Below are positions 18,836 through 28,665 of a stretch of 64,000 nucleotides of DNA, piece after piece. The DNA comes from Marivirga salinae. Its GTDB lineage: Bacteria; Bacteroidota; Bacteroidia; Cytophagales; Cyclobacteriaceae. Made by a program: the position numbers and the translations under genes. Below the pieces are notes generated by a model. The model was not told the origin of the DNA and did not search any database. It saw only the letters and a list, made by a program, of their open reading frames with translations. How positions within the stretch are numbered: position 1 is the first letter of the stretch; every line of letters begins with the position of its first letter. The stretch covers positions 3,038,001 to 3,102,000 of the forward strand of contig NZ_CP129971.1 in the NCBI RefSeq assembly GCF_030503855.1. The letters are read 5' to 3'.

Positions 18836-20053
18836 ATGAAAGCTTTAACTCAGAAAACCGAACGACTACATTCTCTGGATTCACTCAGAGCCATTATGAT
18901 GATGCTAGGTATCGTATTACACACCGCCATCACTTATACTGGTGGTGAACCTGGTCCTGGCTGGCCAATAAAAGATCCAGAGGCAAGCAACGAATTGTTA
19001 AAATGGCTGGGCTATACCATTCATAATTTCAGGATGCCCATTTTTATGTTGGTAGCTGGTTTCTTTGCTGCCCTCCTATTTTATGAGCGATCACCAAATA
19101 AAATGATTGTTAACAGGATGAAGAGAATCGTACTCCCATTTATCCTTTTTGTTATCTTACTCTGGCCACTGGTACAACTCGGTTTTTCATATTCACAACA
19201 GATCTTTGGACTTGCTCATACTTATACCTTCTCTAGTTTTTTCGAAAATCCCTTTAACCTTATCCCCGATCGGACCATGCACTTATGGTTTTTATATTAT
19301 CTGATAATGTTTTCTGTGGTCTCTTTCGGTTTAGGTAAACTGATGCAGCATTTTCCTTCCCTAACGAAGCAAATAAGCAAGGTATTCAATCAAGTGATTA
19401 CAAGGCCATTGCTAAAACTGGTAATACTATCACTCATTACTTTTTTGATATTGCTATCGATGGATGCTTACTGGGTGGCCACCTCACTAAGTTTTGTGCC
19501 TGATGGTGGTACTTTTAGCTTTTACTTCTTCTTCTATTTAACTGGATGGATATTCTTTAAGTCAAAGCATTTATTATCATCCTTCATGCAATTTGACAGA
19601 CTGTTTACTTTCTTAGGCCTAGGTATATTTACCCTCTACTTTTTAGCGGACACAACAGAATTCTCTAATGCGCTAACAGCAGGTATCAGATCGGTGACTT
19701 GTTGGCTCTTTATTTTTGGTTTCACAGGTTTGTTTTTGAGGTATTTTAGTAAGCATTCGGCAATTGGGCGCTACATTTCAGATTCCGCCTATTGGGTGTA
19801 TTTACTTCACTTGCCCCTAACTGCATTTTTGCCAGGATTACTGGCAGGCTGGGCGATACCTGCCTTACTTAAATTCACCATTGTTGCATCAGCTACAACC
19901 TTTATTTGCTTTTTCACCTACCACTATTTTGTGCGAGCAACCTTTATTGGGGAGTTCCTAAACGGAAGAAAATATTCCAGAAAACTCGATGATATAAAAC
20001 CTTTGGAGAAGCCGGTGATGCCCAATATGACTTTAGTAACTGATGACAAATGA
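18836..20053 (+). CDS. Membrane acyltransferase, Acyltransferase_3/OpgC-like
   Basis: 405 residues with about ten to eleven membrane helices spread over the whole length. The N-terminal signature RLHSLDSLRAIMMMLGIVLH matches the Acyltransferase_3 pattern, in which the first helix carries a conserved His (here H28 region). FRMPIFMLVAGFFAALL follows as the second diagnostic helix. These enzymes move acyl groups, for example acetyl or succinyl, from cytoplasmic donors to sugars, glycans or lipids outside the membrane; OpgC/MdoC is the nearest named type. The acceptor is unknown. It is the first gene under a triple-box promoter (18709) and the first of four related membrane proteins in this cluster. 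Confidence 0.8.
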   Translation: MKALTQKTERLHSLDSLRAIMMMLGIVLHTAITYTGGEPGPGWPIKDPEASNELLKWLGYTIHNFRMPIFMLVAGFFAALLFYERSPNKMIVNRMKRIVLPFILFVILLWPLVQLGFSYSQQIFGLAHTYTFSSFFENPFNLIPDRTMHLWFLYYLIMFSVVSFGLGKLMQHFPSLTKQISKVFNQVITRPLLKLVILSLITFLILLSMDAYWVATSLSFVPDGGTFSFYFFFYLTGWIFFKSKHLLSSFMQFDRLFTFLGLGIFTLYFLADTTEFSNALTAGIRSVTCWLFIFGFTGLFLRYFSKHSAIGRYISDSAYWVYLLHLPLTAFLPGLLAGWAIPALLKFTIVASATTFICFFTYHYFVRATFIGEFLNGRKYSRKLDDIKPLEKPVMPNMTLVTDDK

Positions 20054-20210
20054 GGCAACTATATGAAGGATCAAGTGTTTGAAGAAACTAATAACAATTT
20101 AAGTTCAGAATAAAGAAAACATGAATTATAAACTGAATATAACAACTGTAATATCATAAGCCAAGAGTTGTACAAAAGCTAAAACAAAAACCATAAACTA
20201 AAATTCACTC

Positions 20211-20663
20211 ATGAAAAAAGCACTAATCATTCTGATTTTAATTCAGATTTCAAATACTGCTATTGGTCAAGAAAGAAAAGACTTCTCCCTTTCCTTCAAT
20301 CATATGGCACTATCAGTTAAAGATATAAATGTATCAACTACATTTTACACAGACGTTCTTAATTTGAAAATCATTCCATTGCCCTCGGAGGTTAAAGACG
20401 TAAAATGGATTTCAATGGGCGAAGGAAAAGAATTACACCTAATATCAATTTTAAAAGATGAAATTAAGACAAACAAGGACGTTCATCTTGCTTTTTCAAC
20501 TGCCTATTTTGATGAATTTGTTCAGAGACTTACAGAAATGAATGTTGAATACTCTGATTTCCCTGGAAACGTGAATAAAATTAACATAAGACCTGACGGA
20601 ATAGAACAAGTTTACTTTCAAGATCCGGATGGCTATTGGATAGAAGTGAATAGCATCAAATGA
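20211..20663 (+). CDS. Exported VOC-family protein (glyoxalase-like)
   Basis: 150 residues. Signal peptide of about 19 residues (MKKALIILILIQISNTAIGQ), then a single vicinal-oxygen-chelate module: FNHMALSVKDI begins the first beta-alpha-beta unit with a metal-ligand-type His, STTFYTDVLNL the helix, and VYFQDPDGYWIEV the last strand with a Glu ligand. VOC proteins include glyoxalases, ring-cleaving dioxygenases and resistance proteins, and the fold alone does not tell which. Export to the periplasm is unusual for such enzymes. It lies between the acyltransferase and M20 genes on the same strand, probably in their transcript. Confidence 0.75.
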   Translation: MKKALIILILIQISNTAIGQERKDFSLSFNHMALSVKDINVSTTFYTDVLNLKIIPLPSEVKDVKWISMGEGKELHLISILKDEIKTNKDVHLAFSTAYFDEFVQRLTEMNVEYSDFPGNVNKINIRPDGIEQVYFQDPDGYWIEVNSIK

Positions 20664-20774
20664 TAAATAAAGTCATTGTACAATAACAACTGCACACAAA
20701 GTGGCTCAATAGTTCATGAGTGTACAGAGCCAATAATCAAATAACCAAAGAACCCTTTTATCTAGAGATTAATT

Positions 20775-22094
20775 ATGAAAATCAAAAATACAGCAATAGC
20801 AGTTATCACAACGATATGCCTCTGTTCCGGTCAACTGCTGGCCCAAAAAAGTAACTATAGCGAAATCATTGCTAAAAAAGCCGACCAAATAGAACAGAAG
20901 GTGATTGACTGGCGTAGGGATATTCATCAAAATCCAGAATTGGGTAATCGAGAAATTCGGACAGCAGCTATAGTAGCAAAACATTTAGAGTCTTTGGGTA
21001 TGGAAGTAAAAACCGAGGTGGGCATTACTGGCGTCATTGGAATTCTAAAAGGTGGACTCCCTGGTCCAGTTGTAGCTTTAAGAGCAGATATGGATGCCTT
21101 ACCAGTAACAGAGCGAACTCCTGTTCCTTTTGCCTCTAAAGTGAAAGCGGTTTATAACGGCAATGAAACCGGGGTGATGCATGCTTGTGGTCATGATGTT
21201 CATGTAGCAATTCTAATGGGAGTTGCTGAAATTTTAACAGGCATGAAAAATGAGTTAAAAGGAACTGTTAAATTTATTTTTCAACCTGCTGAAGAAGGCG
21301 CTCCTAAAGGAGAAGAAGGAGGTGCAGAACTGATGGTAAAAGAGGGTGCATTAGACAACCCTAAAGTGGATGTCATTTTTGGACTTCATATTATTGCTCA
21401 GGTAGAGGTAGGAAAAATCACCTACCGACCCGGGGGTATGTTTGCAGGAGTTGCAGACATGAAGATCACAGTAAAAGGAAAATCATCCCATGGTGCTGAG
21501 CCCTGGTCATCAATCGATCCAATTGTGACATCGGCCCAAATCATCAATAATCTTCAAACTATTATTAGCCGCAATGTAAAAATTACCGAAAATGCAGCAG
21601 TTGTCACTATTGGAGCCATTCATGGCGGAAATCGTTCCAATATTATTCCTGAGCAAGTGGAAATGTTAGGCACAGTACGCACCTTAAGTGAGTCTGATGA
21701 GCAACTCATTTTTGAACGTATTCGCCAAATAGCTACCAAAACGGCAGAAGCAAATGGTGCTGAGGCCATTGTGGAACTACCCTATTCATCACATTACCCT
21801 GTTACATTCAATAATCTTGAACTTACTGCCAAAATGCTACCGACTTTAAAGAAAGCAGCTGGTGAATCGAATGTAATTTTGGTGCCAGCAGAGACTGGAG
21901 CAGAGGATTTTTCATTTTTCGCCAACGAAGTACCAGGCCTTTATTTTAACATTGGCGGTTTGCCAAAGGGTAAAGATCCAGAAACTTCGGCTCCGCATCA
22001 CACGCCAGAATTTTTTCTTGATGAAAGTGGGTTTGTAACTGGAATTAATGCCATGGTCAATTTGGTAGTGGATTATATGGAAATGGAAAAGTAG
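20775..22094 (+). CDS. Exported M20D amidohydrolase (N-acyl amino acid/IAA-amide hydrolase type)
   Basis: 439 residues. Signal peptide of about 24 residues (ends QLLAQ). The catalytic domain begins WRRDIHQNPELG and has metal-site motifs LRADMDALPV, HACGHDVHVAILMG and QPAEEGAP, followed by a dimerisation lid (about 215-330) and the C-terminal ETGAEDFSFF with PHHTPEF, whose His binds metal. This is the M20D group, which hydrolyses N-acyl amino acids such as hippurate, acetyl-amino acids or auxin conjugates. Export points to extracellular N-acyl amides as substrates. It follows the VOC gene by 111 bp. The exact acyl group cannot be told from sequence. Confidence 0.88.
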   Translation: MKIKNTAIAVITTICLCSGQLLAQKSNYSEIIAKKADQIEQKVIDWRRDIHQNPELGNREIRTAAIVAKHLESLGMEVKTEVGITGVIGILKGGLPGPVVALRADMDALPVTERTPVPFASKVKAVYNGNETGVMHACGHDVHVAILMGVAEILTGMKNELKGTVKFIFQPAEEGAPKGEEGGAELMVKEGALDNPKVDVIFGLHIIAQVEVGKITYRPGGMFAGVADMKITVKGKSSHGAEPWSSIDPIVTSAQIINNLQTIISRNVKITENAAVVTIGAIHGGNRSNIIPEQVEMLGTVRTLSESDEQLIFERIRQIATKTAEANGAEAIVELPYSSHYPVTFNNLELTAKMLPTLKKAAGESNVILVPAETGAEDFSFFANEVPGLYFNIGGLPKGKDPETSAPHHTPEFFLDESGFVTGINAMVNLVVDYMEMEK

Positions 22095-22246
22095 TACCAA
22101 AATGAATCAGTAGAAACGTATTTGTATGGAAGCGAATATATATAGAGGAATAGGTTTTTACGGGTCAGAGTAACGGCATTTTACGTATGGAAAATAAAGA
22201 TTTTTTATCACCTTCCACACCACTTTCACTTTCCGCTAAATTTTCC

Positions 22247-22339
22247 TTCGGACAAAAAACCAGCCCCTTCGGACAGTAAATCAGGGTGTACGTCCTTGAT
22301 CGGTTTCTATGTTCATAGTTAAGTGCTTATTTAGATTTA
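22247..22339 (+). promoter_or_regulatory. Triple-box promoter module, copy 2
   Basis: Boxes start at 22247 (TTCGGACA), 22268 (TTCGGACA) and 22289 (TACGTCCT), 21 bp apart. A clear -7 element TAGATTTA starts at 22332, 43 bp from the start of box 3. The DUF418 gene starts at 22391. The 296-bp gap 22095-22390 holds nothing else I recognise. Confidence 0.8.
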
Positions 22340-22390
22340 CAGCTATGGTCTGAAAATTTAAAACGAATTGCAACGAAGCTATTAGAAAAT

Positions 22391-23668
22391 ATGAATATTA
22401 AACCAGTCAGCACCTCCAATAGGATCATTTATTTAGATATTCTACGTGGCTTATCTATTCTATTTATTTTTATTGCCAACAGTTACTCATTTGCCGGTTG
22501 GTATGCTATGCCGGATGAAATGTATACTCAGTTTAGTGGAGGTCACTTGAATACAGTGGTCAAAAAATTAACTGTGGTTCTGGTTGACGGAAAATGGTAT
22601 TCTATTTTCTCCATTCTCTTTGGTATAGGATTTATCATGCAATATGACAGCGCCAAAAAAATAGGTAAATCTTTCCCCCTCTTCTTTAGTAAAAGAATGT
22701 TGGGACTCTTGCTGTTTGGCCTCATCCACTTATTCTTTTTTTGGATAGGTGACATTCTTACCTTATATGCCTTATTAGGATTTATATTGATTTTTTTCAG
22801 GGACTTGTCCAGCAGAAAATTACTGATTACGGCAGGTATTTTACTATTGCTTCCCATCATTCATTTATTGCTGATGATTGGCTTCGATACTTTCTACCCT
22901 CTGACACTTTTTGAACCACTTGCTCACTATCTTAATCATAATAATTTTCCTATTGCGATGAATATAAACGAGGTAGATTGGTTTGCTTTCGACCACAATT
23001 TCCTCAATGTAAATAGTTGGCACCAGTTTTTTACTACTAATCTTGGTTTGCCCATTCTTCGATACCTGGAAATACTGATGGAAGGAAGAATCTTCAAAGT
23101 ATTGGCTTGCTTTTTAATTGGCATCTGGGCCGGAAGGATGATCCTCCATGAAGGCTTACTAGAAAATAAAAGCCTATTAAAGAAAATCGTTTTATATGGC
23201 TTCCTGATTGGATTACCGATGAATATAGTGCTGGCTATTGCCAAAACACAAGCTGGAGGTTTCTGGACTATTATTAATTACATAAGCTATGCATTCGGTG
23301 TTGTTCCGCTGGCTTGTGCCTATGCAGCAGGTGTCGCCTTGCTTTTGCAAAAAAAGAATAAAATCATGCTACTATTGGCTCCGGTAGGTCAAACGGCTTT
23401 GAGTAATTATATTTTTCAAACGTTCATTTCAGTAATTATTTTTTATGGTGTAGGGTTTGGACTTGCTTTCGAACTGCCTTTGTGGGCTGTAATTATTGTT
23501 GTGCTTTCTATATATAGTGTACAAGTTATTCTTTCCACTCAGTGGCTTAAGTATTTCAGATTTGGCCCATTAGAATGGATTTGGAGAATAATGACTTACC
23601 AAAAATTTATAACTAATAAGAAAAGTGAATCTGCCGCTTCACAAAAACCAATCATACCTTCAGTTTAA
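22391..23668 (+). CDS. DUF418 membrane protein (acyltransferase-like superfamily)
   Basis: 425 residues, about nine to ten membrane helices. The N-terminus RIIYLDILRGLSILFIFIAN is the shared (R)xxxLDxLRG signature. The DUF418 domain in the C-terminal third ends with the diagnostic FRFGPLEWIWR. DUF418 proteins (YeiB-like) are related to the membrane acyltransferases DUF1624/HGSNAT; their chemistry is mostly unknown. A second DUF418 gene is at 34327-35685. It is expressed from triple-box module 2. Identity as DUF418 is secure; activity is not. Confidence 0.88.
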   Translation: MNIKPVSTSNRIIYLDILRGLSILFIFIANSYSFAGWYAMPDEMYTQFSGGHLNTVVKKLTVVLVDGKWYSIFSILFGIGFIMQYDSAKKIGKSFPLFFSKRMLGLLLFGLIHLFFFWIGDILTLYALLGFILIFFRDLSSRKLLITAGILLLLPIIHLLLMIGFDTFYPLTLFEPLAHYLNHNNFPIAMNINEVDWFAFDHNFLNVNSWHQFFTTNLGLPILRYLEILMEGRIFKVLACFLIGIWAGRMILHEGLLENKSLLKKIVLYGFLIGLPMNIVLAIAKTQAGGFWTIINYISYAFGVVPLACAYAAGVALLLQKKNKIMLLLAPVGQTALSNYIFQTFISVIIFYGVGFGLAFELPLWAVIIVVLSIYSVQVILSTQWLKYFRFGPLEWIWRIMTYQKFITNKKSESAASQKPIIPSV

Positions 23669-23999
23669 AATTATCTGGATAATAAAAAGAATCTATTTAG
23701 GACTTGCTGAAAAAGCCTCAGTTGAGTGAAAACAGAATGAAGGAGATTTCTCAGGTTTTTATCCAACTCCCAATTAATTTATAATTTTCCTTCGGACAGA
23801 AAACCAGCCCCTTCGGACAATAAAGTAAAGTCTTCGTCCTTGATCGGTTTCTTATTTCATTGATAAGCGCTTAATTAGTTTTAATAATTGAGATTTCTGC
23901 TTTTCAAAGAATCGATGTATTAGTCAAATAATAATCGGAAGTAAGAGAAGAAATAAAAAATACGGATGCACGAAAAATAGCTAATGAAAAATATATGTA
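23669..23999 (+). promoter_or_regulatory. Triple-box promoter module, copy 3 (at 23791-23883), in a 331-bp gap
   Basis: Boxes start at 23791 (TTCGGACA), 23812 (TTCGGACA) and 23833 (TTCGTCCT), 21 bp apart. The -7 element TAGTTTTA starts at 23876, again 43 bp from the start of box 3. The remainder of the gap is AT-rich with nothing else recognised. The downstream gene starts at 24051 (or GTG 24000), so the leader is about 165 nt. Confidence 0.78.
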
Positions 24000-24050
24000 G
24001 TGAGCAAAATTGCCAGAAACAATCTCCTTAAATCAAAACTGAATACCATT

Positions 24051-24698
24051 ATGAAAAACAATACCAACAATACCGAAAGAAGAAAATTTATTAAGAACTC
24101 TGCTCTTCTAACTGTCGGTCTGATTACTGCACCACTAATCAGCTATTCTAAATCAGAACCAGCTCGCACCACAGATAGCATTTATTTAATTGGACCTCAA
24201 GAAGGATACTCTCCTCAAATTGGTACGCTATTGTCTACCATGACAATGATGCGTAAATGGGTCATTGATACGGTCAAAGACTTATCAACCGAACAATTAG
24301 ATTTTCAAATAGACGATCAATCAAATTCCATTGGTGCAATGCTTCTACATCTTGCTGCCACTGAAAGGTATTATCAGTTAAATACTTTTGAAGAAATGGA
24401 ATGGGGAACTTGGGGCGAAGGAATAAAAAAAGAATGGGATATAGCAAGTGGTCTTGGAGAAGACGCACGAAAACAAATAAAAGGGAATGCTATTGATTTT
24501 TACTTATCAAAGCTTGAAGAAGTAAGGGAAATAACAAAAAAGGAATTTGCAAAAAGAGATGATGATTGGATTTTTAAATCTGAACCATTTTTCAATAATG
24601 AACTTACAAACAATTATTGTAAATGGTTTCATGTATGCGAACATGAATCGAATCATCGAGGGCAAATGAAGTTTATAATTCAAAGATTTCAAGCATAG
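24051..24698 (+). CDS. DinB-like protein with a twin-arginine-type signal
   Basis: 215 residues from the ATG at 24051. The N-terminus ERRKFIKNSALLTVGLITAP looks like a Tat or Tat-like signal, so the fold is probably exported with its metal bound. The mature part is a DinB/YfiT four-helix bundle: IGAMLLHLAATERYYQLN carries the first metal-type His, and CEHESNHRGQMKFII the pair HxxxHRGQ typical of the family. DinB-fold enzymes include mycothiol- and bacillithiol-dependent transferases; this genome makes bacillithiol (see bshB1), but an exported protein may act otherwise. A GTG at 24000 would extend the N-terminus by 17 residues ahead of the signal, which is less likely. Confidence 0.75.
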   Translation: MKNNTNNTERRKFIKNSALLTVGLITAPLISYSKSEPARTTDSIYLIGPQEGYSPQIGTLLSTMTMMRKWVIDTVKDLSTEQLDFQIDDQSNSIGAMLLHLAATERYYQLNTFEEMEWGTWGEGIKKEWDIASGLGEDARKQIKGNAIDFYLSKLEEVREITKKEFAKRDDDWIFKSEPFFNNELTNNYCKWFHVCEHESNHRGQMKFIIQRFQA

Positions 24699-24840
24699 TT
24701 GCACAGAAAAATAGTGTCTTATCAACTGAAAATAAATGGACTAACTGAACTTTTAGATTTGACAATGGAACCAGATACATCATTACTTTTAGCGACTGGA
24801 CGCATACTCATTTTTGCTTCGCGCCAGTAATAAAAACTCT

Positions 24841-26175
24841 ATGAATAAATTCCCAAACGCATTCGTCATCATACTTTCTGCAATACTCTTTGCATGGATA
24901 TTAACTTTCATCATTCCTAAGGGAAACTATCAGCGAGAATTTGATACGCTAAATAACCGAAATAATGTGGTACCCAATTCATATGAACAAAAAGAAGCAC
25001 CACAGCTTTCAGCTTTCAATGCGCTCCTTGCCATACCTAAGGGTATTGCTGGGCGAGCCGATTTAATTACATTAATTCTATTGCTGGGGGGATGTTTCTA
25101 TTTAATTGAAAAGACGGGAGCACTTAATCAGGGTTTAAATCAACTCATCACATTGCTGAAGGGAAAAGAGCTTTTCGCTTTAGCAATTATCATCTTATTG
25201 TTTCTGACGGCCGGATTTACCATTGGTCTACAAGAAGAAATTATAGCCTTGACCCCTATTTTACTATTGTTTGGACGGACCCTTGGCTACAATCCATCAA
25301 CAATTGTAACAGCCAGCTATGGATCAGCTGTTGTAGGTGCCGCCTTCAGTCCTTTAAATCCTTTTGGAGTGGTGATTGCTCAGAAAGAAGCCGAGTTAGC
25401 TTTACTATCCGGCACAGCCTACAGATCAGCATTTCTGCTTATTGCCGCTGTAGTTTGGACCTTAATCATCCTTCACTATGCGAGGAGAAATCGTGTGGAA
25501 AAAGCTAAACTGGAATTAGATATTACAGGATTAACGACCAGAAACAAAATAATTTTGGCATTACTTGCGCTTACATTTGCTATTGTTACTTTCGGATTGA
25601 TAGTGCTAAACTGGGGTTTCATTGAAATGTCTGCGTGCTTTTTTGCTCTAGGCATAGGATGTGGATTAATGGCAAATTTTGGTTTCAATAAAACTACTGA
25701 ACTATACGTTGACGGTTTTAAAGAAATGGTTTCTGCTTCTATAATTATTGGTCTTGCAAATAGCATTTCAATTATTTTGAGTGAGGGTTTCATTGTTGAC
25801 ACCATTGTGTACGGGCTTTTTTCTCCCTTAAATAATATCCCCCCATCCATTTCTGCTGTTTTGATGATGGTATCACAAGCCATTCTTCATTTTCCTATAC
25901 CAAGTTATTCAGGACAGGCGATTCTAACGATGCCGATTTTAACACCTCTGGCTGATTTGATAGGTCTTTCACGCCAAGTGTGTGTTCTTGCTTATCAGTA
26001 TGGTGCCATCACAATGGATATGATTGTGCCTACAAATGGTGCTTTAATGGCTGTATTAGCCCTCGCAGAAATTAAATACAATCATTGGATCAAGTTTATC
26101 ATAAAACCAACCTTATTGATTTTAGGAGTTGCGGCTATCGCAATTTTAATAGCAGTACAAATCGGATACGAATAA
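24841..26175 (+). CDS. YfcC/DcuC-family transporter
   Basis: 444 residues, about eleven membrane helices. The N-terminal FIIPKGNYQRE and AFNALLAIPKGI, then LEEIIALTPILLLFGR-like (seen as QEEIIALTPILLLFG) and ASYGSAVVGAAFSPLNPFGV, match the YfcC family related to C4-dicarboxylate carriers and arginine/ornithine exchangers. The late SYSGQAILTMPILTPLADL and AYQYGAITMD are also conserved. It probably moves amino acids, peptides or carboxylates across the inner membrane. I start at ATG 24841; a TTG at 24814 would add nine residues of poor quality. It lies among hydrolases of N-acyl amino acids and dipeptides and near a lost agmatine deiminase, consistent with import or exchange of released amino acids. 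Confidence 0.8.
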   Translation: MNKFPNAFVIILSAILFAWILTFIIPKGNYQREFDTLNNRNNVVPNSYEQKEAPQLSAFNALLAIPKGIAGRADLITLILLLGGCFYLIEKTGALNQGLNQLITLLKGKELFALAIIILLFLTAGFTIGLQEEIIALTPILLLFGRTLGYNPSTIVTASYGSAVVGAAFSPLNPFGVVIAQKEAELALLSGTAYRSAFLLIAAVVWTLIILHYARRNRVEKAKLELDITGLTTRNKIILALLALTFAIVTFGLIVLNWGFIEMSACFFALGIGCGLMANFGFNKTTELYVDGFKEMVSASIIIGLANSISIILSEGFIVDTIVYGLFSPLNNIPPSISAVLMMVSQAILHFPIPSYSGQAILTMPILTPLADLIGLSRQVCVLAYQYGAITMDMIVPTNGALMAVLALAEIKYNHWIKFIIKPTLLILGVAAIAILIAVQIGYE

Positions 26176-26488
26176 AGCTGATAGCAGTCAAAGAGCAGCA
26201 CAGATAGATTCTAATTCCAATGCCTCCTATTTTCCTTCGGACAGAAAACCAGCCACTTCGGAAAGTAAATCAGGGGCTTCGTCCTTGATCGGTTTCTATT
26301 TTCATGGGTAATCACTTAATTAGATTTAAGTTATCGGCTTTTTTTATCATCGATAATTAAACAAGTAATTATCAGAAAGAAAAGAAAAAATAAAACATAC
26401 AAACACACATAAAAGGTATAGTGATAACTTTTATGTCATTTGCAAAAGTTAGCAGCAAGGCCGCAAACAAAGCAGAAAAACAGTAATT
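26176..26488 (+). promoter_or_regulatory. Triple-box promoter module, copy 4 (at 26236-26328), in a 313-bp gap
   Basis: Boxes start at 26236 (TTCGGACA), 26257 (TTCGGAAA) and 26278 (TTCGTCCT), 21 bp apart. The -7 element TAGATTTA starts at 26321, 43 bp from the start of box 3. The second box has one change. The next gene starts at 26489; the roughly 155-nt leader shows no other signal. Confidence 0.8.
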
Positions 26489-27076
26489 ATGGCAAAAAAT
26501 TCAAATATTGAAGTTAGATATGCTCAAATTCCTAAAGACATTGAGCCTATTAAAAAGCTATGGTTTGACTATTTAGTTTGGGGTAACCACAAAATGCAAG
26601 AACTATATGGCGTCCATCCTCATAATCCAAAAGAAGCGGTTGAACAGGACATTCAACAAATAAGTAAATTTCAACCACCATTTGGACAACTAATTATAGC
26701 AGTTTATGAAGGTAAAATCTGTGGACTTGGAAGCCTAAAAAGCATCAATTCCGAAATCGGAGAAATAAAACGAATGTTTGTTGACCCAACTTTCAGACGA
26801 ATTGGCGCAGGACGAGCTATACTTGAAGGACTTTTAATAGAATCGGAAAAAGCTGGCTATAAAAAGGTTCGACTTGACAGCCCTAAGTTTATGGAAGCAG
26901 CTCACTCGCTCTATAGAAGTTTAGGCTTTCATGACATTGAAGCCTATCCAGAAATGGAAATCCCAGCTGAATTTAAAGACTATTTATTATTTATGGAAAT
27001 GGATTTAAGGATGCTGCATTATGATAAACTCAACTATAAAATAAAAACCGGGGAAGCCGAAAACTTATCAAATTAG
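26489..27076 (+). CDS. GNAT-family N-acetyltransferase
   Basis: 195 residues with one GNAT domain (about 6-160). Strand 4 and the acetyl-CoA loop are clear: IKRMFVDPTFRRIGAGRAIL contains the R/QxxGxG/A pyrophosphate motif (RRIGAG), and HSLYRSLGFHDIEAYPE is the usual C-terminal motif B. No signal peptide, so cytoplasmic. It would acetylate a small-molecule amine or a protein, acceptor unknown. It is the first gene after triple-box module 4, followed within 20 bp by the M20 peptidase, so an operon with it and the next genes is likely. Confidence 0.87.
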   Translation: MAKNSNIEVRYAQIPKDIEPIKKLWFDYLVWGNHKMQELYGVHPHNPKEAVEQDIQQISKFQPPFGQLIIAVYEGKICGLGSLKSINSEIGEIKRMFVDPTFRRIGAGRAILEGLLIESEKAGYKKVRLDSPKFMEAAHSLYRSLGFHDIEAYPEMEIPAEFKDYLLFMEMDLRMLHYDKLNYKIKTGEAENLSN

Positions 27077-27096
27077 GCAAAACACAATTTAATACA

Positions 27097-28626
27097 ATGA
27101 TGAAAAAAACTAAAATCCATCTTTTCTACTTGATTATAATCTTTACCGGCTACAATCAAATCTGTCTGAGTCAAAACAAACAGCAGGCGGAAACTACAAG
27201 CGATTCTTTAACAGTCACTAAACCCTCTGATAATCAAATTATAGCCTACAATAATTATTTTGACAAGAATTATGAAAGACATATAGACGAATTGATAGAT
27301 TTAATTTCTTACCCCTCTTTATCTATGCAAGCTGATCATCAAAATGATTTAGAGGAAGCTGCAGAATTCCTTAAAAATAAACTAATCAATATTGGCTTAG
27401 AAAAAAGCCAAATAAATTTCTCTAATGGCTTGCCGATAGTCACTTCGGAATACAATCAGCATAAAGATCAGCCTACAGTCCTTTTTTATGGACATTTTGA
27501 TGTGCAACCTGTCAATAGAGAGCAATGGCAAAACGATCCTTTTAAAGCAGAAATCAGGGATGGCCGATTGTATGGTAGAGGAGCCACTGATGACAAAGGC
27601 CCTATTATAGCCTTAATAAGCACTCTTGAAGCCTTAATGACTATAGATGGCAAGCTTCCAGTAAACATTAAAATCCTGTTAGATGGCGGAGAAGAAATTG
27701 TGAGTTCGCATTTACTAGGCTGGTTAGCCGATCACAAAGATTGGTTAAAAGATATAGATTTTGGCATCAATATAGATGCAGCCATGCATAGTGATGAGCA
27801 GGGTTTGATATGGAAAGGCCTTCGTGGTGCTTCGGATATAGAAGTCACTTTAACTTCCGCCAATACTGATTTACATTCAGGTATTTATGGAGGCGTTGCA
27901 CCAAATGCTGCAGTTGCCGCCTCTAAAGTAATTGCTTCTATGTATAATGATGATGGATCAGTTGCCATTGAAGGATTTTATGATGATTTAAAGATATTCT
28001 CTGAAGCCGAAAAAATAGAAATCGCTGCTTCTGTAGACAAAAACCAAGAAGCAGATGAATTGAGGAAATTTGAAATTGATCAATGGATTGGAGAAGCCGA
28101 CTACACCTTTACTGAACGAACATGGATTCGTGGATCAATGGATGTCACTGGTTTTAAATCAGGTTATACTGATGGGAAAGCCTCTATTATACCGCATAAA
28201 GCTTGGTTCAGGATTATGACACGATTGGGGCCAGGTCAGAACCCAGAAAAAATTAACAGCTTGATTAAAAGCCATATCGAAAGAAATATTCCCTGGGGAA
28301 TCCAAGCAGAATTTAAAGCAAGTGGAATGGCTGCAGCTACTGTCTTAAATGAAGATGATTTGGGCTATAAGATTGGAAAAAAAGTGCTAACTGACTTCTT
28401 CGGAATTGCTCCAAAAATCCTCTACATAGGTGGGACTATTCCAGCCCTATCTTTTATCCCTGATGCAGGCGGACCTGATTTAGTCTCGATCGGCTTTCAG
28501 CGAAGTGATGAGAATTTTCATGCCGACAATGAATTTATGAGAATTGATAGCTTTAAAAAAGGTCAACGCATATATGCGCAATTAATCCATGCATTTGTCA
28601 ATCAAAATCGCAATAATCCTAAGTAA
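27097..28626 (+). CDS. Exported M20 family metallopeptidase (dipeptidase type)
   Basis: 509 residues. Signal peptide to about residue 25 (CLSQ). Dinuclear zinc motifs appear in order: FYGHFDVQPV, GRGATDDKGP, LLDGGEEIVSS and the later INIDAAM; the lid domain (about 240-400) has the substrate-binding HSGIYGG. The last metal ligand lies in the FHADNEFM region. This is the M20A/C dipeptidase (CNDP) layout. It would cut dipeptides or acyl-amino acids in the periplasm, complementing the M20D enzyme at 20775. It is 20 bp after the GNAT gene and 18 bp before the amidohydrolase, one transcript. Confidence 0.88.
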   Translation: MMKKTKIHLFYLIIIFTGYNQICLSQNKQQAETTSDSLTVTKPSDNQIIAYNNYFDKNYERHIDELIDLISYPSLSMQADHQNDLEEAAEFLKNKLINIGLEKSQINFSNGLPIVTSEYNQHKDQPTVLFYGHFDVQPVNREQWQNDPFKAEIRDGRLYGRGATDDKGPIIALISTLEALMTIDGKLPVNIKILLDGGEEIVSSHLLGWLADHKDWLKDIDFGINIDAAMHSDEQGLIWKGLRGASDIEVTLTSANTDLHSGIYGGVAPNAAVAASKVIASMYNDDGSVAIEGFYDDLKIFSEAEKIEIAASVDKNQEADELRKFEIDQWIGEADYTFTERTWIRGSMDVTGFKSGYTDGKASIIPHKAWFRIMTRLGPGQNPEKINSLIKSHIERNIPWGIQAEFKASGMAAATVLNEDDLGYKIGKKVLTDFFGIAPKILYIGGTIPALSFIPDAGGPDLVSIGFQRSDENFHADNEFMRIDSFKKGQRIYAQLIHAFVNQNRNNPK

Positions 28627-28665
28627 AATTATAATTAGAACCTGATGAAGCTTACTGAAATACTA